A DNA stretch of 64,000 bases from Micromonospora parva (GCF_000718515.1 NZ_JNZS01000007.1:310001-374000); one strand, 5' to 3'. Positions 52,671 through 62,108 are shown, numbered from the stretch's first letter. Made by a program: numbers and translations. The notes: generated by a model not told the origin, from the letters alone.

Positions 52671-53867
52671 GTGACCATCATTTGCGTTGTCGCGGTGGCG
52701 CTCAGTCTGACCACGCCCGCCGTGGTGCCCGCGTCACCGGCGCGACTGGCCGCGCCGTACGTGCCCTGCCCGGCCGTGAAGCCGCCGGTTGCCCCACCGC
52801 CCGCACCGTCTCCGCCGCCGGTCGACCCCGCCGACCTGGCCGTGGGCGGTGAGTCGCTGGCCACTGCCGGGCTGTCCATTCCGGCCGGTGCGTCGAACGC
52901 CCCGGCGGTGACCGCCACCTCGTGGCTGGTGGCCGACCTCGACAGTGGCGCGGTGCTGGGTGGCTGCGGACCGCACGAACGCCGCACGCCGGCCAGCGTG
53001 CAGAAGATGTTGCTCGCCGCGGCCCTGATGCCGCACCTCGACCCGACGCAGGTGGTCGAGGTGACCCGGGCGGATCTGCGCGATCTCGATCCGGCCAGTT
53101 CGGTGATGGGGGTGGTGCCGGGCGGCCGGTACTCGATCGAGAGCCTGTGGCTGGGGCTTCTCCTGAAGTCGGGAAACGACGCCGCCAACGTGCTGGCCCG
53201 TGTCGGCGGTGGCAGCACCGGCCGGCAGGGCGGCGTGCAGGCGATGAACGACGAGGCCCACCGGCTGGGCGCGAACCAGACCCACGCGGCGACACCGTCC
53301 GGCCTGGACGGTCCCGGCCAGTACACCAGCGCATACGACCTGGCGTTGATCGCGCGGGCCACCTACGCCCGCGCGGACTTCCGGCGGTACGTCGCCACCC
53401 GAGTGGCGGAGATACCGGCCGGGCCGGGACGGCCCGGCCTCTCCCTCACCCACGACAACACGTTGCTGGACCGCTACCCGGGGACGCTCGGCGGAAAGAC
53501 GGGCTTCACCGACCTGGCACGGCAGACGTACGTGGGGGTGGCCGAGCGCAACGGACGACGGCTCGCCGTGACCCTGCTCGGCGCGGAGACCGCGCCGCTG
53601 GGCAGCCTGGGCGAGGCGGCGGCGCTGCTGAACTGGGGCTTCGCGCTCTCCCCCGACGCGTCGGTCGGCCGCCTGGTCGGCCCGGACGAGAAGAAGCCTG
53701 ACCGTCCGGTCTCCCAGGTGAAAGCCGATCAGGCGCGGACCGGACTGTCGATGTCGTGGATGGCCATCCTCGGCCCCGGCGCCGGCGGTGTCCTGGCCGT
53801 TCTGCTCCTGGCGGGTTCCGTGCGGCGAAGGGCGGCGCGGGCGGCAACCAAGCCGTCATCGGGATGA
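52671..53867 (+). CDS. D-alanyl-D-alanine carboxypeptidase (PBP5/DacA-type, S11 family)
   Basis: The 398-residue product has a signal helix (VTIICVVAVALSLTTPAVVP), a Pro-rich linker and an S11 peptidase domain with the three motifs: SVQK (S109, K112), SGN (167-169) and KTG (276-278). A C-terminal transmembrane helix follows (about 363-388) with RRRAARA on the cytoplasmic side, so it is membrane-anchored outside the cell and trims peptidoglycan pentapeptides. GTG 52671 is chosen because it starts directly at the signal helix; there is no good ribosome site, and the frame is open back to 52530. Confidence 0.9.
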   Translation: MTIICVVAVALSLTTPAVVPASPARLAAPYVPCPAVKPPVAPPPAPSPPPVDPADLAVGGESLATAGLSIPAGASNAPAVTATSWLVADLDSGAVLGGCGPHERRTPASVQKMLLAAALMPHLDPTQVVEVTRADLRDLDPASSVMGVVPGGRYSIESLWLGLLLKSGNDAANVLARVGGGSTGRQGGVQAMNDEAHRLGANQTHAATPSGLDGPGQYTSAYDLALIARATYARADFRRYVATRVAEIPAGPGRPGLSLTHDNTLLDRYPGTLGGKTGFTDLARQTYVGVAERNGRRLAVTLLGAETAPLGSLGEAAALLNWGFALSPDASVGRLVGPDEKKPDRPVSQVKADQARTGLSMSWMAILGPGAGGVLAVLLLAGSVRRRAARAATKPSSG

Positions 53868-53913
53868 GGGGACCTTCGCCGCAGCTCGGGCCGTCGGCGG
53901 CCAGGACCGTGGT

Positions 53914-54780
53914 TCAGGAGCGGAAGGCGTCGCGGAGAAAGGTCTGCAGCGTACGCGCCGGACGCCCGATGACGTGTTCGACGGTGTCGGTCACCTCGGC
54001 GAAGCCGCCGGCGCGGACACGCTCGAACGTCAGCGCGGAGAGGTCTCGTTCGAAGCCCTCGGAGCCGGCAACGGCCTCGTCGATCGTCACGTCCCGGTGG
54101 GTCACGGGACGTCCCGCCGCGGCGGAGAGCAACTCCGCGGTACGCGGCAACGACAGGGCCTCCGGACCGGATATCTGGTACGTCTGACCGGCGTGCCCGG
54201 GATCGAGCAGAGCCCGCTCGGCGACGGCCGCGATGTCCCGTGCGTCGATCCAGGCCACCAGAGCGTCGCCGCTGGGAAACGGCAGCTCGCCGGCACCGGT
54301 GATCTGGTCGCGGTAGAAGCGCGGGTCGGTGAAGACCTGCATGAACCAGCCCGGCCGCAGGATCGTCCACTGACGCCCGCTGTCGCGGACCGCGCGCTCG
54401 ACGCGGGGCGCCCAGCCTGCGGGCCCCGGCTGGTCAGCGCCCGGATGGCCACCGTCCTTGTCGGACAGCAGCACGACCTTGGTCCGGGGCGCCACCTCGG
54501 CCAGCAGCGCACCGATGAGTTCCGGCGCGTCCGCGCGGTCCGGCCGGACCACGTAGACCGCGTCGACGCCGTCGGTCGCCGCCGCCCAACCGGACGGTTC
54601 GTCCCACGAGAAGGCGGTGGGCTGGACGCCGTTGATGCCGGGACCGGACGGATCCCTGGTGCCGCCGCGCACCTCGACGCCCTGCCGTGCCACGAGCAGC
54701 TCGGCCAGCGGTGCGCCCGTCTTGCCGCGTACCCCGGTCACCAGCACCCGGATCGCGGCAGCCGACGTTGATGTCCGCAT
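53914..54780 (-). CDS. NmrA-like NAD(P)-binding protein
   Basis: The 288-residue protein has a Rossmann start, RVLVTGVRGKTGAPLAELLV (GxxGxxG), and the NmrA/atypical short-chain-dehydrogenase pattern: DGVDAVYVVRPDRADAPEL, WTILRPGWFMQVFTDPRF and DARDIAAVAERALLDPGHAG. Members either reduce substrates or act as redox sensors, since the catalytic Tyr-Lys pair is often missing; I do not see YxxxK here. GGAGGAGG before ATG 54780 is a strong ribosome site. It is divergent from a LysR gene (148-base spacer), which may control it. Confidence 0.88.
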   Translation of the reverse strand: MRTSTSAAAIRVLVTGVRGKTGAPLAELLVARQGVEVRGGTRDPSGPGINGVQPTAFSWDEPSGWAAATDGVDAVYVVRPDRADAPELIGALLAEVAPRTKVVLLSDKDGGHPGADQPGPAGWAPRVERAVRDSGRQWTILRPGWFMQVFTDPRFYRDQITGAGELPFPSGDALVAWIDARDIAAVAERALLDPGHAGQTYQISGPEALSLPRTAELLSAAAGRPVTHRDVTIDEAVAGSEGFERDLSALTFERVRAGGFAEVTDTVEHVIGRPARTLQTFLRDAFRS

Positions 54781-54928
54781 CCTGCGCCCTCCTCCCCGGT
54801 TCGACGCCTGCTGGATCGTATCGCCGACCCTGACGATGCGGGGCGGTCCGGCGGCTCGGGCGCCGCCGAACGATGCCCATCGTGATCCCTGTGGCCTTGT
54901 CCATGCGTTCCGGGTATAGGTTCGGCGG

Positions 54929-55840
54929 ATGGACATCGTCGCCGCGTGTCGGGCCTTCGTCGCCGTCAGCGGCCACGGCAGCTTCACCTCCGGTGCCGCC
55001 GCAGCGGGAATCCCCCAGTCGGTGGCCAGCCGCCGCATCGCCGCCCTGGAGGAGCACTTCGGGTCGCGGCTGTTCGACCGGACCTCCCGCGCGGTCCGCC
55101 TGACCCCGTTCGGGCAGGACATGCTGCCGACAGCGCGACGCCTGGTCGACCTCGCCGACGCCATGGCCGACGACGCCGAGCGGGCCCGGTTGCGGCCGCT
55201 GCGGGTGGCCGTACCCGAAATCTGCCCGCCGCACCGCCTCGCCGCCCTGGTGGCCGCCGCCCGACGGCAGCGGATCCACCTGGAGGTACGGCCGGCCGGT
55301 CCGCAGGAGCGCGCACGGCTCTGCCAGACCCTTGAGGTCGGTACCGGGATCGTGGCGTTTCCGGAGGCGACGGCGCTCTGGCGGGTGCCGCTCGGGCTGG
55401 CCGCCCGGACTCCCTTCCCGGCACCGACGGTGTTCCTGGAGACGCTGCGCACCGGCCGCGCCCGAACGCAGGCACGCCGCCGGATCCTGATCCAGCCCGA
55501 GGACGACGTCGCGCACCTGCGGGATCCGCTGACCCGCGCCGGCCAGTCGACTGGTCTGGCACCGGCCCAGGTGTCGATCGCGCCATCCCTGGTCGACGCC
55601 GCCGCGGCGGCCCTCGGCTCCCCCGATCTGCTGCTGTGCTCCCGTCAGCAGGCCGACGACTTCGGGCTGCACTGGTGCCCCCTCGCCGGCCTGCGACTCG
55701 TACGGGGGTACGCCGTCGCCGCCGGGGCACGCGAGGACCTCGACCAGCTCCGCACCGTCCTGTACGCGGACATCGCACGATGCCTGGGTGCGGCCGGGGA
55801 CGGCACAACCGGTGACCGGCCGGAAGGGACTGCGACATGA
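54929..55840 (+). CDS. LysR-family transcriptional regulator
   Basis: The 303-residue protein has the LysR N-terminal helix-turn-helix (1-60: ACRAFVAVSGHGSFTSGAAA, IPQSVASRRIAALEEHFGSR, LFDRTSRAVRLTPFGQDML) and a substrate-binding domain that is shorter and less typical than usual. Its stop overlaps the start of the beta-lactamase-fold gene (ATGA), so both are cotranscribed. It is divergent from the NmrA-like gene. The LysR plus serine-hydrolase pairing recalls AmpR/AmpC, but in the same direction rather than divergent. Confidence 0.9.
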   Translation: MDIVAACRAFVAVSGHGSFTSGAAAAGIPQSVASRRIAALEEHFGSRLFDRTSRAVRLTPFGQDMLPTARRLVDLADAMADDAERARLRPLRVAVPEICPPHRLAALVAAARRQRIHLEVRPAGPQERARLCQTLEVGTGIVAFPEATALWRVPLGLAARTPFPAPTVFLETLRTGRARTQARRRILIQPEDDVAHLRDPLTRAGQSTGLAPAQVSIAPSLVDAAAAALGSPDLLLCSRQQADDFGLHWCPLAGLRLVRGYAVAAGAREDLDQLRTVLYADIARCLGAAGDGTTGDRPEGTAT

Positions 55841-56757
55841 GCGCCACCACCGTCGTACGCAACGCGCGTGACCTGCTGGACGAAGCAGGACTACGCGGTG
55901 CCTTCCTCGTCCGCGACCTCGACACCGGCCAGGAGATCGGCTTCGACGCCGACACCCCGTACCCGACAGCGTCACTGGTCAAGGTGCCGCTGGCGGTCGC
56001 CGTGCTGGAGCGGGTCGGGCGCGGGGAACTCGACCCGGCGACACCTGTCGACGTCGCGCCCGGTCGGATCACCACACCAGGCCCGACCGGGATCAGTCGC
56101 TTCCGCCATCCCGCGCGGGTCGCCGTGGACGACCTGCTCTACCTGAGCACCGCCGTCAGCGACGGGGTCGCCGCCGATGCCCTGTTCGACCTCGTCCCGC
56201 CGGCTGCGGTCGGCGCCGAGCTGCGGCGACTAGGGATCGAGGGCATCGCCGTGCGGCACCGGGTCGGCGACCTCGCCGAGACGCCGGCGGAACGATTCGA
56301 CCCCGACGACGCGCACCTGGCGCATTCCCTCGCCATCGGCGCGGCGACGCCCGGGCAGGGCCATCCCGTCGCCCAGCTCGACGTCACCCGCGCCAACGCC
56401 GGGTCGGCACGGGCCTTCGTCGACCTGCTGCACGCCCTCTGGCGCCCCTCGACGATCCACGAGAACACCGCCGCCCGCGTACGCGCTCTGCTGGCGGACA
56501 ACCTGCACCGGCAGCGACTCGCCCCCGACTTCACCTCTGACGCGTCCCGCTGGTCGTCGAAGACCGGCACGCTGCTGCACCTGCGTCACGAGGTAGGGGT
56601 GGTGGATCATGCCGACGGGCAGTCGTACGCGGTCGCCGCGCTCACCGCCTCCCGGGTCCCCGCCGTCGCACAGCCCGGCAGCGAGGCGACGATGGCCCAG
56701 GTCGCCCGGAGTTTGCACGATCACCTGAGGACGGGCACCCTGCCCTGGTGGGGTTAG
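55837..56757 (+). CDS. Class A beta-lactamase-fold serine hydrolase without signal peptide
   Basis: The 306-residue protein has SLVK (S46, K49), SDG (108-110) where true enzymes have SDN, and KTG (242-244). I see no ExxLN motif for the deacylating Glu. It has no signal peptide, so it is probably cytosolic, unlike a resistance enzyme. It is translationally coupled to the LysR gene by the ATGA overlap at 55837-55840. It may be an esterase, amidase or a ligand-sensing relative rather than a drug-degrading enzyme. Confidence 0.87.
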   Translation: MSATTVVRNARDLLDEAGLRGAFLVRDLDTGQEIGFDADTPYPTASLVKVPLAVAVLERVGRGELDPATPVDVAPGRITTPGPTGISRFRHPARVAVDDLLYLSTAVSDGVAADALFDLVPPAAVGAELRRLGIEGIAVRHRVGDLAETPAERFDPDDAHLAHSLAIGAATPGQGHPVAQLDVTRANAGSARAFVDLLHALWRPSTIHENTAARVRALLADNLHRQRLAPDFTSDASRWSSKTGTLLHLRHEVGVVDHADGQSYAVAALTASRVPAVAQPGSEATMAQVARSLHDHLRTGTLPWWG

Positions 56758-56850
56758 TCCGCGCTGGTGGCCGGGCTCGCCGCTCGCGCAGCCAGACCAG
56801 CACCACCATGGCGATGTTGACGGCGCCGAGGACCAGCAGGCCGCGTCACC
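56755..56850 (-). pseudogene. Possible C-terminal remnant of a membrane protein
   Basis: One minus-strand frame reads LLVLGAVNIAMVVLVWLRER followed by Arg/Pro-rich residues, exactly the texture of a last membrane helix with a basic tail. It has no start and runs into the downstream gene's end, so it would be a deletion relic. Short and uncertain. Confidence 0.3.
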
Positions 56851-56863
56851 GGAGTCGGTGGAC

Positions 56864-57769
56864 CTACAACGTGCCGATCACGACCTCGGCCGCCTGGGCG
56901 ATCAGGGCGTCGTCGTAGTCGGCATCCTTCTGGTCGCGACTGGACAGCACCGCGAGGACGATCGGCGCGCGGTCCGGAGGCCAGATCACCGCGATGTCGT
57001 TGCGGGTGCCGTAGCCGCCGGCACCGGTCTTGTCCCCCACGACCCAGCCGTCGGGCACACCGGCGCGGATCAGGTCGCCGCCGGTGGTGTTGCCCCGCAA
57101 CCAACCGTTGAGCACGTCGCGGTCCGCCGGTTCGAGGGCGTCTCCCACGGCGTACGCCCGCAGATCCTCGGCCAGGGCCGCCGCGGTGCTGGTGTCCCGC
57201 CGATCACCCGGCCTCGCCTCGTTGAGCTCGGTCTCGTAGCGCGCCGGATCGGTGACCTTGTCCCCCACCTCGCGCAGTTCCTTCTCGAACTTCTGCGGTC
57301 CGCCGAGCTGGCGCAACAGCAGGTTGCCGGCGGTGTTGTCGCTGTACCGCACGGCCGCGTCGGCGATCGCGCGCAGCGTCATGCCCTCGGTGACGTGCTG
57401 CTCCGTGATCGGCGAGTAGGTCACCAGGTCGTCCGCCGAGTACCGCACCACCCGGTCCAGCTCGCTGTCGGTGGTCTCGTCGAGGATCTCGGCGGCGGCC
57501 AACGCCTTGAACGTCGACGCGTACGCGAACCGCTCGTCGGCCCGGTACCGCACGGTGCGACCGGTGCCGGTGTCGATCGCGTAGACCCCCAGCCGTGCGC
57601 CGAACCTCTTCTCCAGCTGCCGGAAGTCGGGGCTCGGGTCGGCGGCGGTGGACGCGGTGGCCGTCGCGGCGGGGTCGCCGGCCGGTTGCTCGGCGGCATC
57701 GGCGGGGCCGCAAGCGGCGAGGGACACCACTGCCGCCGCGGCCACCAGACGGTGTGTCGCACGAATCAT
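56864..57769 (-). CDS. bla: Class A beta-lactamase (lipoprotein)
   Basis: The 301-residue protein has all hallmarks of an active class A enzyme: a lipobox (SLAAC, C20), STFK (S85, K88), SDN (143-145), ETELN (E179 as the deacylating Glu) and [12 protein letters not shown] (K246-G248). It should hydrolyse penicillins or cephalosporins outside the membrane. AAGGAGCG a few bases before ATG 57769 supports the start. No dedicated regulator is adjacent except the LysR/serine-hydrolase pair, whose genes converge on it from upstream coordinates. Confidence 0.95.
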   Translation of the reverse strand: MIRATHRLVAAAAVVSLAACGPADAAEQPAGDPAATATASTAADPSPDFRQLEKRFGARLGVYAIDTGTGRTVRYRADERFAYASTFKALAAAEILDETTDSELDRVVRYSADDLVTYSPITEQHVTEGMTLRAIADAAVRYSDNTAGNLLLRQLGGPQKFEKELREVGDKVTDPARYETELNEARPGDRRDTSTAAALAEDLRAYAVGDALEPADRDVLNGWLRGNTTGGDLIRAGVPDGWVVGDKTGAGGYGTRNDIAVIWPPDRAPIVLAVLSSRDQKDADYDDALIAQAAEVVIGTL

Positions 57770-57904
57770 GATCGCTCCTTGTCGGTGTCGTGGGTCCGAC
57801 GCGGGCGCGCCGGTCGGACAGGACTCGACAGTGGCAGGGATCCGGCATGCGGTCGAAGACGGAAACGACGGTGTCCATGCTGATCTGACATGGTCACCTG
57901 CTGG

Positions 57905-58507
57905 TCACAGCCAGTCGTGTTCGCGGGCGTAGCGGGCCGCTTCGTGGCGGGTCCGGGTCTGGGTCTTGCGCATCGCGTTGGAGAGGTAGTTGCGGACGGT
58001 GCCCGGGGCGAGGTGGAGCCGGGCGGCGATGTCGGCGACCGAGTAGCCCTCGCCGGTGACCCGCAGGACGTCGGCCTCACGGTCGGTGAGGGGGTTGTCC
58101 TCGGTGACGGCAAGCGCGGACACGTCCGGGTCGATCCAGCGTTTGCCCGCGTGCAGGGTGGCGATGACCGAGGAGATGTGCGCCGGCTCGGCGGATTTAC
58201 TGACGAAGCCCTGGACGCCGAGCTTCAGTGCTTTGCGCAGCACGCCGGGGCGGGCGTGCCGGGTCAGCATCAGGACGACCTGCTCCGGGCGCGTACGGCG
58301 GATCTCGGCGACCGCGCCGAGACCGTCCACGCCCGGCATCTCCAGGTCGATGACCAGCACGTCGGGCTCGTGCCGCAGGGTGGCCTCGACCGCCGTCTCG
58401 CCGTCGGACGCCTCGGCGAGAACGGTGACGTCGCCCTCCATCGGCAGCAGCGCGGCCAGAGCGGTGCGCAGCAGCGCCTCGTCGTCGGCGAGCACGATTG
58501 TGGTCAT
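57905..58507 (-). CDS. NarL/LuxR-type response regulator (DesR-like)
   Basis: The 200-residue protein has a receiver domain (about 1-115) with acidic pocket D8-D9, phosphoacceptor D54 in VLVIDLEMPG and Lys K104, then a LuxR-type helix-turn-helix (about 138-190, LTDREADVLRVTGEGYSVAD, IAARLHLAPGTVRNYL). It starts with an ATGA overlap at the kinase stop (58504-58507), so it is coupled to the kinase. It probably activates the divergent ABC exporter, as in DesK/DesR-type modules. Confidence 0.94.
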   Translation of the reverse strand: MTTIVLADDEALLRTALAALLPMEGDVTVLAEASDGETAVEATLRHEPDVLVIDLEMPGVDGLGAVAEIRRTRPEQVVLMLTRHARPGVLRKALKLGVQGFVSKSAEPAHISSVIATLHAGKRWIDPDVSALAVTEDNPLTDREADVLRVTGEGYSVADIAARLHLAPGTVRNYLSNAMRKTQTRTRHEAARYAREHDWL

Positions 58508-59646
58508 CGGCCGTCACCCCGCTCCGTGGCGGCACGCGCGGCGGGGAACGTCGCCGCCGTCCGGAAGGTCCCCTGCTGCTGGTGCACGGTCAGCTCGCCT
58601 CCGTCGCCCGCCACCCGTTGCCGCAGCGCCGCCAGCCCGCGCAGCTCCGGGGGCGCGGTGGCGCTCACCCCGTCGTTGACGATGGTGATGCCCGACTCGG
58701 AGAGGGTGATCTGCACCTGTCTGGCCTGCGCGTGCCGCAGGATGTTCGTGGTCGTCTCGCGCAGCACCTGGCCGAGCAGTTCGCTGGCGCGGGTGTCGAC
58801 CTCGGCCTCCCGGGTCACCCGGACCCGGATGCCGGCGGCTTCGAACAGGTTCTTCGCGTTCTCGATCTCCGCGGTGAGGTTGAGCCGTCGTTGTGCGTAG
58901 GCGAGTTCCTTGGTCTGCGCGATGGTGTCGCTGACCAGCGCGTACGTCTCCCGTAGCTCCTGCTCCACCCGGGCGGTGTCCCGGAGCAGCAGTCGCTGGG
59001 CCAGGGCGATCTTCAGCTTGACCACGTGCAGGGTGTGGCCCTGGATGTCGTGCAGGTCGCTGGCGAACCGCACGCGCTCCCGGACCACGGCCAGCTCCGC
59101 CTCACGTTCCCGGGTCTGTTCGAGCTCGCGGATGAGGTCGTAGAACCGCTCGCCCACGATGGTGAAGACCGTCACGAGCATGGTCAGGACGGTCGGGATG
59201 AGAACGTAGGTGACCAGGACGTGGCCGATGTCGTCCCGCTGCACCAGCAACCGCGCCGCGCCGACCGCCGCGACATAGCCGAACAGCCCGGCCAGCACCA
59301 GCTTCCGGTGCCGTCGCACCTCGCGCATGCCGAGGGAGCCCACCGCGCAGAACCCCCAGTAGGCGTTGGGGCTGCCGCTCACCAGAACTCCCAGTGGCCA
59401 CACCGCCGCGGCCACGACCAGGCAGGGCAGCACGACCCGGGCGAGGTCGTTGGCCGTCCACCGTTCGAAGGCCACCAGGGCCGCCGCGGCCCCCGGCGCG
59501 AGGATGATCAGGTGCCACCAGGTACGCGTGTCGGTGTAGACCAGGACCACCGCGGCGAACACCACCGGCGGCAGTGACGTGGCGAGATTGAGCCGGCGCA
59601 GCCTTCCCTGCGTCGACTCGGTGAAGCGCGGTGAGCTGGCGGTCAC
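58504..59646 (-). CDS. DesK-type sensor histidine kinase
   Basis: The 380-residue protein has about five membrane helices in residues 25-165, no large extracellular loop, a coiled linker (170-190), a HisKA_3 domain with DLHDIQGHTLHVVKLKIALA (phosphoacceptor H199) and a C-terminal ATPase domain (about 285-370, QVLRETTTNILRHAQA, LAALRQRVAGDGGELTV). Such kinases sense membrane or cell-wall state within the bilayer. It starts at GTG 59646 without a clear ribosome site. The ABC transporter starts 108 bases away, divergently. Confidence 0.93.
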   Translation of the reverse strand: MTASSPRFTESTQGRLRRLNLATSLPPVVFAAVVLVYTDTRTWWHLIILAPGAAAALVAFERWTANDLARVVLPCLVVAAAVWPLGVLVSGSPNAYWGFCAVGSLGMREVRRHRKLVLAGLFGYVAAVGAARLLVQRDDIGHVLVTYVLIPTVLTMLVTVFTIVGERFYDLIRELEQTREREAELAVVRERVRFASDLHDIQGHTLHVVKLKIALAQRLLLRDTARVEQELRETYALVSDTIAQTKELAYAQRRLNLTAEIENAKNLFEAAGIRVRVTREAEVDTRASELLGQVLRETTTNILRHAQARQVQITLSESGITIVNDGVSATAPPELRGLAALRQRVAGDGGELTVHQQQGTFRTAATFPAARAATERGDGR

Positions 59647-59753
59647 CAGACCAGTATCGGCCAGCCGGATGCCACGACCAGTGACACCACGTCACATGCG
59701 GTGATGACACGGCGCCACTGACGGGACGGCTCCGCCCGCGCTGTCATTGGTGC

Positions 59754-60635
59754 ATGTCCACCACACCAGTCATCGAAGTCGAACGGCTGAACCTCACCTA
59801 CGGTGACTTCCACGCCGTGAAGGATCTTTCCTTCGAGGTACGCCCCGGAGAGCTCTACGCACTGCTGGGCACCAACGGAGCCGGGAAGACCTCGACCCTG
59901 GAAGTCGTCGAGGGTCACCGGAGGCCAACCTCGGGCACGGTACGCGTCTTCGGGCACCGCCCCGACGACCGGCAGGCGACACGTCCCCGAATGGGCGTCA
60001 TGCTCCAGGAGAGCGGTTTCTCCCCGGATCTCACCGTCCGTGAGTCTGTGGGCCTGATCGGCCGGCTCACCCGGCGCACCGACGACGTCGACCGGGTGAT
60101 CGACCTGGTCGACCTCACCGGCCGGGCCGGGCGCAAGGTCTCGCAGCTGTCCGGCGGGGAGAAGCGGCGGCTGGACTTCGCCACCGCGGTCTACGGCACC
60201 CCGGAGCTGATCTTCCTGGACGAGCCGACCACCGGCCTCGACATCCAGTCCCGCGACGCCGTCTGGGCGACGGTGGACCGGCTCCGGGAGAACGGATCGA
60301 CCATCGTGCTCACCACGCACTACCTGGAGGAGGCGCAGCAGCGCGCCGACCGGATCGGGCTCATGCACCAGGGCGTCCTCCATCGCGAGGGCACCGTCTC
60401 CGAGCTGACCCGCACCCTCCCCGGCGTGATCCGCTTCTCCCTCGCCACACCGATGCCGCCGCTACCGCTGCAGGCCGACGTGGACGTCGACGGGAAGGTC
60501 ACCGTCGAGTCCTTCGAGCTGCAGAAGGACCTGCACCTGCTGCTCGGCTGGGCGCAGGCCCACGCCGTGGAACTGCGCGACCTGGCGGCCGGGCCGACCC
60601 GGCTCGACGACGTCTTCCGCGCCATCAGCAACTGA
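59754..60635 (+). CDS. ABC transporter ATP-binding protein (exporter, DrrA-like)
   Basis: The 293-residue protein has Walker A GTNGAGKT (39-46), Q-loop LQESG (84-88), signature LSGGE (132-136), Walker B LIFLDEP (152-158) and the H-loop LTTHYLEE. The C-terminal ~80 residues match the extension of drug and lipid exporters. With the permease it would pump a drug, peptide or lipid out. The neighbouring two-component system probably controls it. Confidence 0.94.
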   Translation: MSTTPVIEVERLNLTYGDFHAVKDLSFEVRPGELYALLGTNGAGKTSTLEVVEGHRRPTSGTVRVFGHRPDDRQATRPRMGVMLQESGFSPDLTVRESVGLIGRLTRRTDDVDRVIDLVDLTGRAGRKVSQLSGGEKRRLDFATAVYGTPELIFLDEPTTGLDIQSRDAVWATVDRLRENGSTIVLTTHYLEEAQQRADRIGLMHQGVLHREGTVSELTRTLPGVIRFSLATPMPPLPLQADVDVDGKVTVESFELQKDLHLLLGWAQAHAVELRDLAAGPTRLDDVFRAISN

Positions 60636-60662
60636 TCCGCGCATCCCGAAGGAGCCTCACCC

Positions 60663-61382
60663 GTGTTGTCCATCGCGTCCAGCGAACTGATCCAGGTCTT
60701 CCGCAACCGACTGATACTGATCACCAGCCTCATCATCCCGGTCGCGGTCAGCGCGTTCTTCGTGCGTCAGCACGAGACGTACGCCGCCCTCGGGAGCCTC
60801 GGCTACATCGCCGCGATCGTCACGTTCACCGTGGCCGCGTTCGGCCTCTACGCCACGGCCGTCACCACCCTGGCCTCCCGGCGGCAGAACCTCTTCCTCA
60901 AGCGGCTGCGCTCCACCGCCGAGAGCGACCCCGGCATCCTCGCCGGCCTACTGCTGCCCGTACTCGTCATCGCGGCGGTGCAGGTGGCCGCGATCCTCAC
61001 CGCCCTGGCCGTGGTCGCGGGTGGACCGTCGAACGTCGCCCTGCTGGTGGTGGCGATCCTCGCGACCCTGGCCATGCTGATCGGCCTGGCGCTGGCCACG
61101 GCCGGGCTGACGAACTCCCCTGAACACGCCCAGGTCACCACCCTCCCCGTCACCCTCGGGGTGATCGCCGTGACCACCTGGGTGGGTATCTCCGGCACCG
61201 AGAACCTCGCCTGGCTCAAGCGGTTGCTGCCCGGCGGCGCGGCCACCGAACTGATCATGAACGCCTGGAACGGCGGCGTCGCCGTCACCGACTCCCTGCT
61301 CCTGCTCGCGCCCACGCTCGGCTGGGTCGTCATCGCCGTCAACCTCGCCACCCGCCTCTTCCGCTGGGAGCCCCGACGATGA
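60663..61382 (+). CDS. ABC-2-type transporter permease
   Basis: The 239-residue protein has six predicted membrane helices of the ABC-2 type (IPVAVSAFF, AAIVTFTVAAFGLYATAVTT, LPVLVIAAVQVAAILTALAV, VALLVVAILATLAMLIGLAL, LGVIAVTTWVGIS, LGWVVIAVNLATRLF). It starts at GTG 60663 after AAGGAGC, 27 bases from the ATPase stop, and pairs with that ATPase. Its stop overlaps the GPP34 gene (ATGA). Confidence 0.92.
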   Translation: MLSIASSELIQVFRNRLILITSLIIPVAVSAFFVRQHETYAALGSLGYIAAIVTFTVAAFGLYATAVTTLASRRQNLFLKRLRSTAESDPGILAGLLLPVLVIAAVQVAAILTALAVVAGGPSNVALLVVAILATLAMLIGLALATAGLTNSPEHAQVTTLPVTLGVIAVTTWVGISGTENLAWLKRLLPGGAATELIMNAWNGGVAVTDSLLLLAPTLGWVVIAVNLATRLFRWEPRR

Positions 61383-62059
61383 CCACCGCATCCCGCTCGG
61401 ACACCCCGACCCTCGTCGAAGACCTCCTGCTGCTCCTGTTCCAACCCAGGTCCGGGACCATCGCCGGCGAGAACACCCTCTTCTACGTCCTCGGTGGAGC
61501 CGTCCTCGCCGAACTCGCCCTCGACGAGCACCTGACCACGACGGACCGGGGGCGGGTCAGCGGCGTGCCGGGTCACCCACCGTCGGACAGCCTCCTCCGC
61601 CCGGCCTACGACTACCTCGCCGAGAAACCCCGAGGGGTGCAGACGGCACTGGCCGCGATCGGTCCCGTCCTGCGCGAGCCGGTCCTGCAGCGGCTCGTCG
61701 CGCGCGGCGAGATCGACCAGGAGCCCCGCAAGGTGCTCGGCCTGTTCCGGACGACGGCCCTGCGCGACGGCCGGACCGAACGACGGGCCCGCCTGCTCGC
61801 CGAGGTTCGGCAGGTTCTCGTGGACGGTGCGCGGCCGCAGGCCCGGGTCGCCGCGCTCACGGCGCTGCTCTCGGCGAGCGGGACGCTCCCGCAGTTCCAC
61901 CGCGAGATCCCGTGGACCGCACCGGTGATCAACCGAGCCAAGGAACTCGAACAGGGCGACTGGGGCGCCGACGCCGCGGCGGCAGCCGTGACCCGCACCG
62001 TGACGGCCACCGTCGTCAACAGCGCCATCGTGGCCATCTCTGTCCTTCCGCGAAGTTAG
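61379..62059 (+). CDS. GPP34-family (Golgi phosphoprotein 3-like) protein
   Basis: The 226-residue protein resembles the bacterial GPP34/GOLPH3 family: TLVEDLLLLLFQPRSGTIAG near the start, VLGGAVLAELALDEHLTTTD, and a helical C-terminal half with amphipathic and hydrophobic helices. Eukaryotic members bind phosphoinositides; the bacterial role is unknown, often envelope- or stress-linked. ATGA overlap couples it to the exporter permease, which is suggestive of a lipid or membrane role. Confidence 0.85.
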   Translation: MTTASRSDTPTLVEDLLLLLFQPRSGTIAGENTLFYVLGGAVLAELALDEHLTTTDRGRVSGVPGHPPSDSLLRPAYDYLAEKPRGVQTALAAIGPVLREPVLQRLVARGEIDQEPRKVLGLFRTTALRDGRTERRARLLAEVRQVLVDGARPQARVAALTALLSASGTLPQFHREIPWTAPVINRAKELEQGDWGADAAAAAVTRTVTATVVNSAIVAISVLPRS

Positions 62060-62069
62060 CCCGACCGCG

Positions 62070-62084
62070 TCCAGCTGAGCTGGA
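62070..62084 (+). other. Small hairpin between GPP34 and esterase genes
   Basis: TCCAGC and GCTGGA form a 6-bp stem with a 3-base loop, 10 bases after the GPP34 stop. It could attenuate read-through into the esterase gene, but is too short for a firm terminator call. Confidence 0.3.
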
Positions 62085-62108
62085 TCCCGTACGGAAAAGG
62101 AGGCCCGC

